The position numbers and the translations under genes are program-made. Source: an uncultured Tateyamaria sp. (GTDB lineage: Bacteria > Pseudomonadota > Alphaproteobacteria > Rhodobacterales > Rhodobacteraceae). From it: a stretch of 64,000 bases of DNA. How positions within the stretch are numbered: position 1 is the stretch's first letter; every line of letters begins with the position of its first letter. Below, piece after piece: positions 23,795 to 34,179 of this stretch. The notes below the pieces were generated by a model, which was not told the origin of the DNA, did not search any database, and saw nothing but the letters and a program-made list of their open reading frames with translations. The DNA lies in the NCBI RefSeq assembly GCF_947503385.1, contig NZ_CANNDO010000004.1, positions 124,001 to 188,000 of the forward strand, written 5' to 3'.

Positions 23795-25110
23795 TGGACA
23801 TCGGCACGATCACCCTGCTGATCCTCGGCGCGATGGCGCTGATGCTGATGCTGGGGGTGCCACTGGCGTTTGTGTCGGGCGCGATTGCGGTGGTGCTGAC
23901 GGTGACGCAGTTCGGCTGGAACGCATTGTTCCTCGTGGGCAGCCGGACCGTCGAATTCCTCGACAGTTTTGCCCTGATCGCAGTGCCGATGTTCGTCATC
24001 ATGGCGTCGATCATGGAACGGTCCGGGGTCGCGGGCGACCTTTACCGGGCGTTCCACGTCTGGGCCGGCGGGTTGCGCGGCGGGATCGGAGTGGTCACGA
24101 CATGCGCGGCCGTATTGCTGGGCGCCACAACGGGGATCATCGGTGGCGAGATCGTCTTGCTTGGACTGATCGCCCTGCCCCAGATGCTGAAGCTGGGCTA
24201 TGACAAGAAGCTGGCCATAGGCACGATCACCGCGGGCGGCAGTCTGGGCACGATGATCCCGCCGTCGATCATCCTGATCTTCTATGGCTTGACCGCCGAG
24301 GTCAGCATCTCGCACCTATTCCTCGCCACATTGATGCCGGGCCTGATGCTTGCATCACTTTACATCGCCTACATCCTGATCCGCTGCGGGCTAAACCCCA
24401 CGATGGGCCCGCCGCTGAGCATGGAAGAGCGCAATATGCCCTTGGCGGACAAGCTGCGTCTTTTTGGCGGGGTGCTGTTGCCGATGCTGGTGGCGGGCGG
24501 TGTGCTGGTGTCGATCTATGCGGGCTTTGCCTCGATCACCGAAAGCGCCGCCCTCGGGGCCTTTGGCGCCGCCGTGGCGGCATGGGTCCGGGGGCGATTC
24601 AGCCTAACGATGCTGCGCGCGGTGTTGGTGCAGGCCCTGCGCACCTGCGGCATGGTGTTCTGGCTGGTCTTCGGCACAAATGCGTTGATCGGTGTTTACA
24701 ACCTGATGGGTGGCATCGACTTTGCCCGAACCACGCTGGGCGGCGTGTCGGACGAGCCCGCCGTAATCCTGTGCGTGATGATCGGTGTGTTCATCCTGTT
24801 GGGGTTCTTCATCGACTGGATCGGCATCCTGTTTCTGACCATGCCGGTGTTTCTGCCGGTGCTGACCGCGCTGGGATATGACCCGATCTGGTTCGGGATC
24901 GTGTTCAACCTGTCGATGCAGATCGCCTACCTGACGCCGCCTTTCGGACCGGCCTGTTTCTACCTCAAGGGCGCGGCGCCGCCGGGCGTGACATTGCAGG
25001 ACATTTTCGCCGCGCAGTGGCCCTTTATCGGCATTCAGGTGGTCGCGCTGATCATCGTCGTGCTGTGGCCCGGCCTGTCCCTGTGGTTGCCGCAACTGGT
25101 GTACGGATGA
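23794..25110 (+). CDS. TRAP transporter large membrane subunit (DctM type)
   Basis: 438 residues, about twelve membrane segments. Typical blocks: GVPLAFVSGAIAVVLT, ALIAVPMFVIMASIMERSGV, GAGTTG-type loop seen here as LLGATTGIIGGEIVLLGL, ITAGGSLGTMIPPSIILIFY, and GFFIDWIGILFLTMPVFLPV. It catalyses sodium-driven uptake of the substrate bound by the linked DctP. Ends six bases before the E1 gene. Confidence 0.9.
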   Translation: MDIGTITLLILGAMALMLMLGVPLAFVSGAIAVVLTVTQFGWNALFLVGSRTVEFLDSFALIAVPMFVIMASIMERSGVAGDLYRAFHVWAGGLRGGIGVVTTCAAVLLGATTGIIGGEIVLLGLIALPQMLKLGYDKKLAIGTITAGGSLGTMIPPSIILIFYGLTAEVSISHLFLATLMPGLMLASLYIAYILIRCGLNPTMGPPLSMEERNMPLADKLRLFGGVLLPMLVAGGVLVSIYAGFASITESAALGAFGAAVAAWVRGRFSLTMLRAVLVQALRTCGMVFWLVFGTNALIGVYNLMGGIDFARTTLGGVSDEPAVILCVMIGVFILLGFFIDWIGILFLTMPVFLPVLTALGYDPIWFGIVFNLSMQIAYLTPPFGPACFYLKGAAPPGVTLQDIFAAQWPFIGIQVVALIIVVLWPGLSLWLPQLVYG

Positions 25111-25116
25111 TCCTCC

Positions 25117-27144
25117 ATGGCTGATGCAACCATCCTCGACACGCTGCCCACGCCCCGGACCAACCGGCTGAGCGCGCAGGACCATCTGGCACTGCTGGAA
25201 CAGATGATGCTGATCCGCCAATTCGAATTGCGCGCCAAGGAGCTGTTTCTCAAAGGCGTGATCAAGGGCACAGCGCATTCGTCCGTGGGGCAAGAGGCGA
25301 TTGCGGTGGGCGCCTGCCATGCGCTGGAGCCGCGCGATTTCCTGCTGACCCACCACCGCGGCCACGGGCACACCATCGCCAAGGGCGCTGATATCGGGCG
25401 CATGTTTGCCGAACTGATGGGCAAGGCCGAGGGCTATTGCGGCGGCATTGGCGGATCAATGCACATAGCGGATTTTGACCTCAACATCCTTGGGGCCAAC
25501 GGGATCGTCGGCGCGGGCATGGGGTTGGGAACGGGCGCGGCCCTTGCGGCCAAGATGCGCGGCGACGGCGCGGTGGGGATCGCATTTTTTGGCGACGGGG
25601 CCTCGAACGAGGGGATATTTCACGAGGCGATGAACCTATCGGCACTGTGGAATCTGCCACTGATTTTCTTTTGCGAAAACAACCAGTACGGCCTGACCAC
25701 CGCCACCGAAAGCGTTATTGCAGGAAACGGAATTGCCGCGCGCGCAGATGCTTATGGCGTGCCAAATGTCGTGATCGACGGCAATGCGCCCGTCGCCGTC
25801 TTCGACGCGGTGGAACAGGCCGTGATGCGTGCCCGGGCAGGTGACGGCCCGACGCTGATCGAGGCAATGACCTACCGCTGGGACGACCATTCCATGCGCG
25901 CCAACCTCGCGGGCTATCGCACCGAAAGCGAAGAAGCAGGATGGCGTGACCGGGATCCCATCGCGCGACAGCGCGCACTGGTTCTTGCTGCGGGCGCAGT
26001 TGGCGCAGACGACATCGACGCCCTGCAGGCGCGCGTTCATAGCTCTGTCGAAGACGCGATCGGCTGGGCGCTGGATCTGCCGGAGCCGGACATGGCCAAC
26101 GCCATGCAGATGGTCAAAGTCCCCCCGCCGCCAACGCACGCCGCAGAACCGGCGCCGGGTGCCCGACCACTCACCTACAAGATGGCAATAAACGAGGCGT
26201 TCCATCAGGAAATGGCACGGGATCAATCCGTCATCCTGATGGGCGAGGATGTGGGGCAGATCGGCGGTATCTTTGGCACCACGGTTGGGCTGCACGACGC
26301 CTTTGGACCCGACCGGGTGCGCGACATGCCCATCGCCGAGGGCGTTCTGGCCAATTGCGGTGTGGGGGCCGCTTTGTGCGGCCTGCGCCCGATCATCGAA
26401 ATCCAACTGTTCGATTTCGTCACTCTGATGATGGATGCCATCGTCAATCAGGCCGCCAAGGCCCGCTTTATGCTGGGCGGCAAGGCCCGCGTTCCCATCG
26501 TCTTTCGCGGCCCGCAAGGTGCGGGCATCCGGCTGGCCGCGCAGCACACCCAGTCGCTGGAGATGCTGTTTGCCAATGTGCCCGGCCTTGAGGTCTATGC
26601 CCCCGCCTCTGCCTATGACGCAAAGGGGCTGATGGCAGCGGCGATCCGCTCTGACAATCCGGTCGTCTTTCTGGAACACAAACTGCTCTATCTCGGGGCC
26701 GAAACACCGGTGCCCGAAGCCGCCTATCACATTGACCCCGGCACCGCCCGTATCGTGCGGCACGGAACGGACTGTACCGTCGTCGCGACGCTCGCCATGG
26801 TCGAACGGGCCCAACAGGCTGCGGACCGGTTGCAGGCAAAGGGCATCAGCGTCGAGGTCATCGACCCGCGCACAATCAAGCCGCTGGACATGGAGACGAT
26901 CCTGACCTCCGTCCGCAAGACCAATCGCGCCGTCGTGGTGCACGAAGCGCCCCTCTTTGGCGGCTTTGGCGGCGAGATTGCGGCGCGCATCTTGGAACAG
27001 GCCTTTGACTGGCTTGATGCCCCTGTCGTGCGGGTTGGCGCGCCTGAAATGCCTGTGCCCTACAACGACCGTCTTGAGCGCGACTACATGCCAGACGCCC
27101 GCGACATCGCGACCGCAATCGAAACCGCCTGTTACAGGAGCTGA
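25117..27144 (+). CDS. Fused alpha-beta E1 of a thiamine-dependent 2-oxoacid dehydrogenase
   Basis: 675 residues: an E1-alpha half (about 1-330) joined to an E1-beta half (about 350-675). The thiamine pyrophosphate motif is in the alpha half (FFGDGASNEGIFHEAMNLSA ... ENNQYGL). The beta half shows VILMGEDVGQIGGIFG, GVGAALCGLRPIIEIQLFDF and FLEHKLLYLGAETPVPE. Relatives decarboxylate acetoin, pyruvate or branched-chain 2-oxoacids. No E2 or E3 gene is in the window, so acyl transfer must use a component from elsewhere or the protein is a stand-alone decarboxylase. It follows the TRAP importer and precedes RidA in one operon. Confidence 0.88.
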   Translation: MADATILDTLPTPRTNRLSAQDHLALLEQMMLIRQFELRAKELFLKGVIKGTAHSSVGQEAIAVGACHALEPRDFLLTHHRGHGHTIAKGADIGRMFAELMGKAEGYCGGIGGSMHIADFDLNILGANGIVGAGMGLGTGAALAAKMRGDGAVGIAFFGDGASNEGIFHEAMNLSALWNLPLIFFCENNQYGLTTATESVIAGNGIAARADAYGVPNVVIDGNAPVAVFDAVEQAVMRARAGDGPTLIEAMTYRWDDHSMRANLAGYRTESEEAGWRDRDPIARQRALVLAAGAVGADDIDALQARVHSSVEDAIGWALDLPEPDMANAMQMVKVPPPPTHAAEPAPGARPLTYKMAINEAFHQEMARDQSVILMGEDVGQIGGIFGTTVGLHDAFGPDRVRDMPIAEGVLANCGVGAALCGLRPIIEIQLFDFVTLMMDAIVNQAAKARFMLGGKARVPIVFRGPQGAGIRLAAQHTQSLEMLFANVPGLEVYAPASAYDAKGLMAAAIRSDNPVVFLEHKLLYLGAETPVPEAAYHIDPGTARIVRHGTDCTVVATLAMVERAQQAADRLQAKGISVEVIDPRTIKPLDMETILTSVRKTNRAVVVHEAPLFGGFGGEIAARILEQAFDWLDAPVVRVGAPEMPVPYNDRLERDYMPDARDIATAIETACYRS

Positions 27145-27147
27145 CCC

Positions 27148-27549
27148 ATGCCCAAGCGCCAGATCATCATCCCGCCGGGGATGGAGAACATCTATGACAG
27201 CTATCACTATGCGCCGGGCATTCTGGTCGGAGACACGCTGTATTGCTCGGGTCAGGTTGGCCGCGACACAGACTTGAACGTGGTCGAAGGTGTCGAAGCG
27301 CAATACACGCAAGCGTTTGAAAATATGGGCAAGGTTCTGGACGCAGCCGGTGCAGGTTGGGATGACGTGGTCGAGCTGGATAGCTGGTTTGCCCCAGACA
27401 TGGGTGACCTCAAGACGTTCATGGTGGTCAAGGACCGTTTTTTTACAAACCTCTACCCCACGTGGACCGGCTTTGCTGTGCGCGGATTTTCGATGCCGGG
27501 CATTCTGGTCGAGATCAAGTGCAAGGCGATCCTTGGGCTGGCGCCATGA
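27148..27549 (+). CDS. RidA family (YjgF) protein
   Basis: 133 residues, close to the family length. Recognisable by HYAPGILVGDTLYCSGQVGR, QYTQAFENMGKVLDAAG, WDDVVELDSWF, YPTWTGFAVRGF and LVEIKCKAI. RidA proteins hydrolyse reactive enamine/imine intermediates from PLP enzymes; subfamilies in catabolic operons have related deaminase roles. The active-site arginine of true RidA (in an R-x-x-x-Q-V-E-I context) is replaced by a different tail (PGILVEIKCKA), so the archetypal reaction may not apply. Three bases after the E1 stop and overlapping the HpaI gene by four. Confidence 0.85.
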   Translation: MPKRQIIIPPGMENIYDSYHYAPGILVGDTLYCSGQVGRDTDLNVVEGVEAQYTQAFENMGKVLDAAGAGWDDVVELDSWFAPDMGDLKTFMVVKDRFFTNLYPTWTGFAVRGFSMPGILVEIKCKAILGLAP

Positions 27550-28325
27550 CGCGCGATCTCAAGTCTTTGCTTGGCAATGATCGGGCGGTGCTGGGCACTT
27601 GGACGCAAATTCCCGCACCCGAGTTGATCGACCTGATCGGGCTCAATGGTTTTGCCTTTACGATTATCGATTGCCAGCACGGCCCTTTTGGGATCGAGAC
27701 GGCAGAAAACCTCGCGCGGGCGGCGGACGCCAACGGCATCGCCTGCGCCCTCCGATTGCCGGAAAATGACCCTGTTCAGATCATGAAAGCACTGGACGCA
27801 GGCATTCGCCATGTGGTGATCCCCAATGTCGAGACCAAGGAGGCCGCCGCACAGGCTGTTGCGGCCACGCGGTTCGGTCCCCACGGGTTGCGCGGCGCGT
27901 GCCCGTGCTGTCGATCGGGCGGGCATTTTATCCGCAACTGGTCCGAATATGTCGCTGCGGAAGAGGCGCGGGTGGGTGCGATTGCACTGGTGGAAACCGC
28001 AAAGGGCGCAGACAATATCGAGGCTATCGTGGCCGTGCCCGGATTGACGGCACTCATGTGCGGCCCTTTCGATCTGTCCGTTTCCATGGGATATAACGGC
28101 GACTGGCGTGCCCCCGAAGTCTCTGAGGTTGTCGCGCATATGGTGGGCGCGGCACAGTCGGCGGGCGTACCGGTCATCATGCCGGTGTTCTCATCTGACA
28201 AAGACGAGGCGCGGACACTTGTCGATCATTGGCGCAACCAAGGTGTAACGACCTTTGTGGTCGGCTCTGACAAGATCCTGATTGCAGACGCGTTTTCCCA
28301 ATGGACCGGGGACCTGTCCGCCTAG
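27546..28325 (+). CDS. HpcH/HpaI class II aldolase
   Basis: 259 residues from ATG 27546. TIM-barrel pyruvate aldolase family. AFTIIDCQHGPFGIET keeps the catalytic Asp and His but has Q where E is usual; RLPENDPVQIMKALDAG gives the conserved Arg; ALVETAKG and MCGPFDLSVSMGY hold the metal-binding Glu and Asp. Between them is an unusual GACPCCRSGGHF, a C-x-C-C cluster not typical of the loop. The protein should cleave or form a 4-hydroxy-2-oxoacid, releasing pyruvate or a similar product, downstream of the other enzymes of the operon. Confidence 0.87.
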   Translation: MTRDLKSLLGNDRAVLGTWTQIPAPELIDLIGLNGFAFTIIDCQHGPFGIETAENLARAADANGIACALRLPENDPVQIMKALDAGIRHVVIPNVETKEAAAQAVAATRFGPHGLRGACPCCRSGGHFIRNWSEYVAAEEARVGAIALVETAKGADNIEAIVAVPGLTALMCGPFDLSVSMGYNGDWRAPEVSEVVAHMVGAAQSAGVPVIMPVFSSDKDEARTLVDHWRNQGVTTFVVGSDKILIADAFSQWTGDLSA

Positions 28326-29680
28326 CGGACCGGTTGCTGTTGCAGATCAGCCGGCAAGCCGAACACCGGGACAGGGTCCGCCAGCCCTTTGATCCTTTGG
28401 GCAGCATATGGCTCCAGATGGGGCGAACCACGGCGCAAACGCTGCGTTTGCGCATCGACAAGGACGGGAACGCCAAGCGTCTTGCACTGCCCCTCCAGTC
28501 GCGCGGCAAGGTTCACGGCATCGCCGTAAACGGTGAACGACTGCCGGTCGGTCGATCCGATTGTGCCGGTCACCAAGTCGCCGCTGGCAATGCCGACCCG
28601 AATACCGAACCCGTGGGCGCGCGCCGTTTTCAGCAACTGCTGCGCCGCATTAACTGCGGCCTGCGCGGGGTCAGCCACCGGTATCGGCGCGTTGAACGTC
28701 ACCAGAAACCCATCCCCGAGATAGGACATGACGATGCCGCCCTGATCAGAAACAACATCCGTCGCGTCCGCCAGAAACGCATCCAGAACACCAATCACAT
28801 GTTCGGGCGGATGATTTGCGGAAAAGGCGGTAAAGCCTGCGATGTCCATGACAAGGGCGGTGCCGGGTGTCCGCTGTGGCTGCATCGGTCCGTCATTTGC
28901 AATCAGGCTCTCGGCGATTTTTGCGGGCACGTATTTGCCAAAAAGCGCACTGACCCGCTCGCGGGCCGAACGCTCCTGCCGCCACTCCAGATCGGATGCC
29001 ACTTGGGCAAAAAACACGCCCCGCGCGCGGTACACTGCCACTGCAAGGGCAAAAGCTGCACACATCAGCATGGCCGTCTCCTCGATGCGGTTGCCGCGCC
29101 CGATAAAATCGATGGACAGGAACACCGTTTCGTAATCCGCACGCGTGGCATCCGCCGGGATATCGGCCCAAGACAGGCCACCGTCCATCCGGGATGTCAC
29201 CCATAGAAACGCGCCCCACCAACCAATCACGCACATTGCCCCGGTCCAAAGAACCAGCCGCCAGGACAGGCTCAGGCAGCAGATGGCGACCAGCGGAAAC
29301 AGGTAGTATATGCCGTAAGCCCGAAAGGCGATGATTTGCGGCACGTCATCAGCGCGGCTGATCGGGATTAGCGCGAATGTTGCGCAAATCGACAATGTAT
29401 CAAGGGTGTAGACCGCATACTTCATCCACCAGCGGTCAAACCGCGTGCCAATCACAGCCAGATGCGCCACGCCGACAGCGGTAAAGATCAACAACACGAC
29501 AACAGCGGCAAGGCGCGGCTCGAAGCCACTGAACACAACCGGCGCACCGACATACCACGCAAGAGCCAAACCCGTCACCAGTGACCGGCACGCGATGGCA
29601 ATGCGCAGCCCGCTTTGCTCGGCCCGGATCAGGCGGGCTGCGGATTCTGCGGCGAACGGATCGGATTCAGACGGTGTCAT
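28322..29680 (-). CDS. Membrane class III adenylate/guanylate cyclase
   Basis: 452 residues. The N-terminal 220 residues carry about six hydrophobic segments (for example LAAVVVLLIFTAVGVAHLAV, IYYLFPLVAICCLSLSW). A short linker then leads to the cyclase domain with GKYVPAKIAESLI, ALVMDIAGFTAFSANH (metal-binding Asp), VMSYLGDGFLVTFNAP and YGDAVNLAARLEGQCK. Makes cAMP or cGMP. Its start overlaps the EamA stop by 14 bases on the same strand, and its stop overlaps that of the convergent HpaI gene by four. Confidence 0.88.
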   Translation of the reverse strand: MTPSESDPFAAESAARLIRAEQSGLRIAIACRSLVTGLALAWYVGAPVVFSGFEPRLAAVVVLLIFTAVGVAHLAVIGTRFDRWWMKYAVYTLDTLSICATFALIPISRADDVPQIIAFRAYGIYYLFPLVAICCLSLSWRLVLWTGAMCVIGWWGAFLWVTSRMDGGLSWADIPADATRADYETVFLSIDFIGRGNRIEETAMLMCAAFALAVAVYRARGVFFAQVASDLEWRQERSARERVSALFGKYVPAKIAESLIANDGPMQPQRTPGTALVMDIAGFTAFSANHPPEHVIGVLDAFLADATDVVSDQGGIVMSYLGDGFLVTFNAPIPVADPAQAAVNAAQQLLKTARAHGFGIRVGIASGDLVTGTIGSTDRQSFTVYGDAVNLAARLEGQCKTLGVPVLVDAQTQRLRRGSPHLEPYAAQRIKGLADPVPVFGLPADLQQQPVR

Positions 29681-30587
29681 TGACGGGCCCTGTCAGGTGG
29701 CTGCGCGGAATGGATACGCCAAGGCTTAACAAAAAGCCTGCGGCGATAATCGTGACGCCAACGATCTCTGCGCCCGAAGGCACCGATCCGAAGAGCACCG
29801 CAGCAAGGCCCAAGGCCACCACCGGTGTGAATATCGGCAGCAAGGACGCCGATTGCGCGGACAGGAGGCGCACAGCGCCGATCAGGGCCACTACGCTCAC
29901 GACACCGCCCACCAGCCCCTGCATGACCATTTGCAACATCAGATCGGACCACGACACGCTGCGCAGTGTTTCGGAGGCTGTAACGCCCAACAGTGGGAGG
30001 GAAACAAGCGCGGACCCGGCAGCAACCGCCACGGTCCCGTCGATCACGGGGATGCGCCAAAAACGCAGCAACACGGTGTAGCCGCCCCACATACTGCCCG
30101 CCAAAACGAACAGCGCAACCCCCTGCCCCCAGTCAGGCCCCAGCCCCCTCACGTCCAACCCAACCAGCATCGCGAGCCCCAGAAACATGACAGATGCGCC
30201 AACCAAACGGCGAAACGTCAAACGCTCGGACAGCAGAACAGCGCCCAGCACGCCGCCCACCACGAACACTGCAACGGGCGCGAACAGCAATCCATGAGAC
30301 AGCGGCGCATGGACATATCCGCTGACCGCCACCACGCCAAAGAGCGGCCCGCCCAGAAAAATCAGTGCGGCAAGCCGCAGCAAGGGGATGCCGGTCCGCA
30401 CCCCGAGGACATAGCGGATCGCCAGCACAGGCAGAGCGACGAGGCCCGGCAGCGCAAAGCGCAGAAAGGCCAGCGCCTGTGGCGACAGCCCCGCGTCGAT
30501 GCCATGTTTGGCCGCGACATTGTACCCGGACCAGCACAGAACCGTCAGCGCGCCCAACATCGGTCCAATCAGGTGAGTCGCTCGCAT
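29667..30587 (-). CDS. EamA/DMT family exporter
   Basis: 306 residues from ATG 30587, chosen because GGAG lies six bases ahead. Ten hydrophobic segments in two EamA halves: GALTVLCWSGYNVAAKHGI at the N-terminus with PQALAFLRFALPGLVALP, and GSMWGGYTVLLRFWRIPVID starting the second half. Family members export amino acids and other small metabolites. Divergent from the LysR gene at 30685, 97 bases apart, the classic layout for a LysR-controlled exporter. Confidence 0.87.
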   Translation of the reverse strand: MRATHLIGPMLGALTVLCWSGYNVAAKHGIDAGLSPQALAFLRFALPGLVALPVLAIRYVLGVRTGIPLLRLAALIFLGGPLFGVVAVSGYVHAPLSHGLLFAPVAVFVVGGVLGAVLLSERLTFRRLVGASVMFLGLAMLVGLDVRGLGPDWGQGVALFVLAGSMWGGYTVLLRFWRIPVIDGTVAVAAGSALVSLPLLGVTASETLRSVSWSDLMLQMVMQGLVGGVVSVVALIGAVRLLSAQSASLLPIFTPVVALGLAAVLFGSVPSGAEIVGVTIIAAGFLLSLGVSIPRSHLTGPVNDTV

Positions 30588-30684
30588 CGCAGTCTCCATC
30601 ATCGGTGATGGGAGAATGGGCTTTGGATACGATGCCAACCAATGCTAATTTACATGCACACTCATACGCAAAAGGCATTGATGG

Positions 30685-31581
30685 ATGGAGCTTCGACATT
30701 TGCGCTATTTCGTGGCCGTGGCCGATCACGGCGGGATCACCCATGCGGCGGAACGGCTCAATATCGCGCAACCGGCTGTGTCCCGTCAAATCCGCGATCT
30801 TGAGGCAGAGCTGGGCATCGCCCTCCTGCGCCGCGAAGGACGGCGGGTCATACTGACCGATGCAGGCCGCGCATTCGCTGACCGGGCGCGCGCGGTTCTG
30901 GCCGCCTCAAGCGAGGCCGTGGACGAAGCCCGCCGGATCGACAAGGGCGAAGCGGGTCATCTGAAAATCGGGCTGCTCGAAAGCGCGTCATGGGCGGGAC
31001 ATCTGCCTCGTGCGCTCAGCCTGTTTGCCCGCACCTACCCGGATGTGCGGATGGAAGCGGTCCCCATGGGTTCGGTCGAGCAGATCGAGGCGTTGTTGGC
31101 GGGTGCGTTGGACGCCGGATTTATCTACCGTCAGGACAATCTGGTGGATGACGCGCTGTCCATATTGCCGCTGCGCATGGATGATGTTGTCCTTGCCGCG
31201 TCCGTCGATCTGGATTTTGACAAGGACGGGCCACTGGACCTCGACGATATCGACGGCCTGCCCATCGTGGCATTCCCACGCCGCGTCGCCCCGGCCTATC
31301 ATGACGCTTTGTTTGACGCGCTTGACGGTATCGGGTTTGATCCTGTGATCGTGCAAGAGGCAGAAAACGAAACCACGATGCTCAGCCTCGTGTCAGCCGG
31401 TGTGGGATGCGCATTTGTAAACTCTGCCAACCGGCACCGCCCCCCCGAAAACGTCCAGTTTCGCGCTGTCCGTGGTCTGTCGGTCCCCATTGAATTTCTC
31501 TTTGTCACGCAAAAGAACGCCGGAAGCCTCGCCGAACGGCTCAAGACGATCGTGATGGGATTAAATGCCGAAAAGGCATGA
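30685..31581 (+). CDS. LysR-family transcription regulator
   Basis: 298 residues. N-terminal winged helix: MELRHLRYFVAVADHGGITH, AAERLNIAQPAVSRQIRDLE, then GRRVILTDAGRAF; the C-terminal effector domain follows with LKIGLLESASWAGHLPRA. Faces the EamA gene across 97 bases that contain CAATGC (30640-30645) and GCATTG (30675-30680) as a loose dyad. It may control the exporter, or the small exported-protein pair behind it (77-base gap). Confidence 0.9.
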   Translation: MELRHLRYFVAVADHGGITHAAERLNIAQPAVSRQIRDLEAELGIALLRREGRRVILTDAGRAFADRARAVLAASSEAVDEARRIDKGEAGHLKIGLLESASWAGHLPRALSLFARTYPDVRMEAVPMGSVEQIEALLAGALDAGFIYRQDNLVDDALSILPLRMDDVVLAASVDLDFDKDGPLDLDDIDGLPIVAFPRRVAPAYHDALFDALDGIGFDPVIVQEAENETTMLSLVSAGVGCAFVNSANRHRPPENVQFRAVRGLSVPIEFLFVTQKNAGSLAERLKTIVMGLNAEKA

Positions 31582-31658
31582 ATCTTATACCACTATAGAA
31601 TTTTTGTTTATGCAACTACTGCCCCACATGTGTCCCATCACACCAACGATGGAGACAT

Positions 31659-32219
31659 ATGATGAAACGCGCTCTGACCGCCCCGCTGATTGCAACTCTG
31701 ATTGCGGCGGCCACACCAGCCAAAGCGGATATCGCAGGCACCCCTGTCACGGTGGAGACACTTGTGGCGCAGGCAGAGATGGTCCGCATTGCCGACGCGC
31801 TGGATGCCGCCGTTGATGACAAGGATTGGGACCGCGCAAGGTCATTCTTTACCGACATCATTGACGTGGATTTCACGTCGCTGGTCGGTGGTGCCCCCGC
31901 CACGATCCCGGCCGATGCGCTGATCGCGGGGTGGTCCGCCAACCTGACGGCGGACAAAACCTCGTTCCATTTGCGCGGCAACCACCGCGTCACCTTTGAC
32001 GATGACAGCACGGCGACGATGCTGTCCCACGGCTATGCGTGGAACCGGATGGAACGTGGTGCGCTCAAGGCCAATGGCGGCGAGGCTTTGTGGGAGGTTT
32101 GGGGCACATATGTCCACGGCTTCGTGCAGACCGACGCAGGCTGGAAAGTGGACGCGATGACGTTCACCGCCACCGCGCAGCGCGGCAATGCATTTGTCCG
32201 CGACACCCCCGGAAGCTGA
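31659..32219 (+). CDS. Exported SnoaL/NTF2-like protein
   Basis: 186 residues. GGAG lies just before tandem ATGs (31659, 31662). A signal peptide (MMKRALTAPLIATLIAAATPAKA) leads into a small cone fold: VRIADALDAAVDDKDWDRAR, SFFTDIIDVDFTSLVGG and HLRGNHRVTFDDD, ending TYVHGFVQTDAGWKVDAMTF. This matches SnoaL_4-type domains, which bind small hydrophobic molecules or catalyse isomerisation. Followed by a Tat-signal aldo/keto reductase after 37 bases; both would be periplasmic. Confidence 0.8.
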   Translation: MMKRALTAPLIATLIAAATPAKADIAGTPVTVETLVAQAEMVRIADALDAAVDDKDWDRARSFFTDIIDVDFTSLVGGAPATIPADALIAGWSANLTADKTSFHLRGNHRVTFDDDSTATMLSHGYAWNRMERGALKANGGEALWEVWGTYVHGFVQTDAGWKVDAMTFTATAQRGNAFVRDTPGS

Positions 32220-32256
32220 TCCCCCACATCACCGTAAGAACCCAAGGAGCCATCCA

Positions 32257-33399
<1,143 letters not shown>

Positions 33400-33402
33400 T
33401 CG

Positions 33403-33460
33403 GCAATAGCCCAAGGCCAGAGCCCGCACCGGCTCTGGCCAAAGCACCACGCGCTATTGC
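33403..33460. terminator. Nested hairpin between convergent genes
   Basis: Inner stem GGCCAGAGCC / GGCTCTGGCC (33415-33424, 33431-33440; ten perfect pairs, loop CGCACC). Outer stem GCAATAGC / GCTATTGC (33403-33410, 33453-33460). It sits between the reductase and the convergent hydrolase and overlaps the hydrolase stop. Probably stops transcription from both sides; no long T-run follows. Confidence 0.65.
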
Positions 33461-34179
33461 GTCCGCGTCAGGTAACGTTCCAGCACCCGGTTAAAAAGGC
33501 CCGGTGACTCAAGATGCACGGCATGGGCACAACCGGGCACCACCGCTAGCTCTGTGTCCGCGATGCCGGTCCATAGCGTTTCGATCTGCGGCCACGCATA
33601 GGTCCGGTCCCGATCTCCCCACAGGACCAGCGTCGGGGATGCGATATGCGGCAAATGCGCCTCACCCGACCAGTTTCGCATAGCTTCGAGACCCGCGAGA
33701 ATGGCAGGCAACCCGGCCCGCGCGGCGAGATCAGAACAGGGCGCGTAAGCCAGGTCTGCCGCGCCGCGCAAAAACCATGTGGCGGCGATCCTGCGGGCCG
33801 TCGCCTCTGCACCGTCATTCCGTGCGCGCGCCATCGACGTCTCTATGGTTTCAAACCGACCGGGCAGCACGCCCACCGGCCCTGTGCCATAGAGGATCAG
33901 ATGATGCACGCGGTCGGGCGCCTGACGCACCATATCCTGTACAATCATGCCACCCATGGAATGGCCCAGCAGATCAAACCGGTGCACACCGCGGCGCGAC
34001 AGCTCTGCCAGAACCCACGCGGCATAGCCGCTGATGCTGTCTATCGGGGCCATGTCGGCGTTCTGTCCAAAGCCGGGCAAATCCACGACAATCAGATCAC
34101 GGCAGCACGCCAGCGGCGCTTGCGCGTCCCATTGCGCGCCGCCGCCCATAAACCCGTGCACAAGGACAAGGGGCGTCAC
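33454..34179 (-). CDS. Alpha/beta hydrolase
   Basis: 241 residues. LVLVHGFMGGGAQWDAQAPL supplies the oxyanion segment, LLGHSMGGMIVQDM the nucleophile elbow (Ser about 95), LVLWGDRDRTYAW the acid and PGCAHAVHLESPGLF the histidine. Family ligands are esters or lactones, so the substrate is open. Its ATG overlaps the stop of the ProW-like gene by four bases, so it belongs to the betaine-transporter operon. Confidence 0.85.
   Translation of the reverse strand: MTPLVLVHGFMGGGAQWDAQAPLACCRDLIVVDLPGFGQNADMAPIDSISGYAAWVLAELSRRGVHRFDLLGHSMGGMIVQDMVRQAPDRVHHLILYGTGPVGVLPGRFETIETSMARARNDGAEATARRIAATWFLRGAADLAYAPCSDLAARAGLPAILAGLEAMRNWSGEAHLPHIASPTLVLWGDRDRTYAWPQIETLWTGIADTELAVVPGCAHAVHLESPGLFNRVLERYLTRTQ

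Noticed and set aside
25636..27312. A 558-codon minus-strand frame opposite the E1 gene
   Set aside because: The plus-strand E1 fusion is unmistakable; the opposite frame has no motif.
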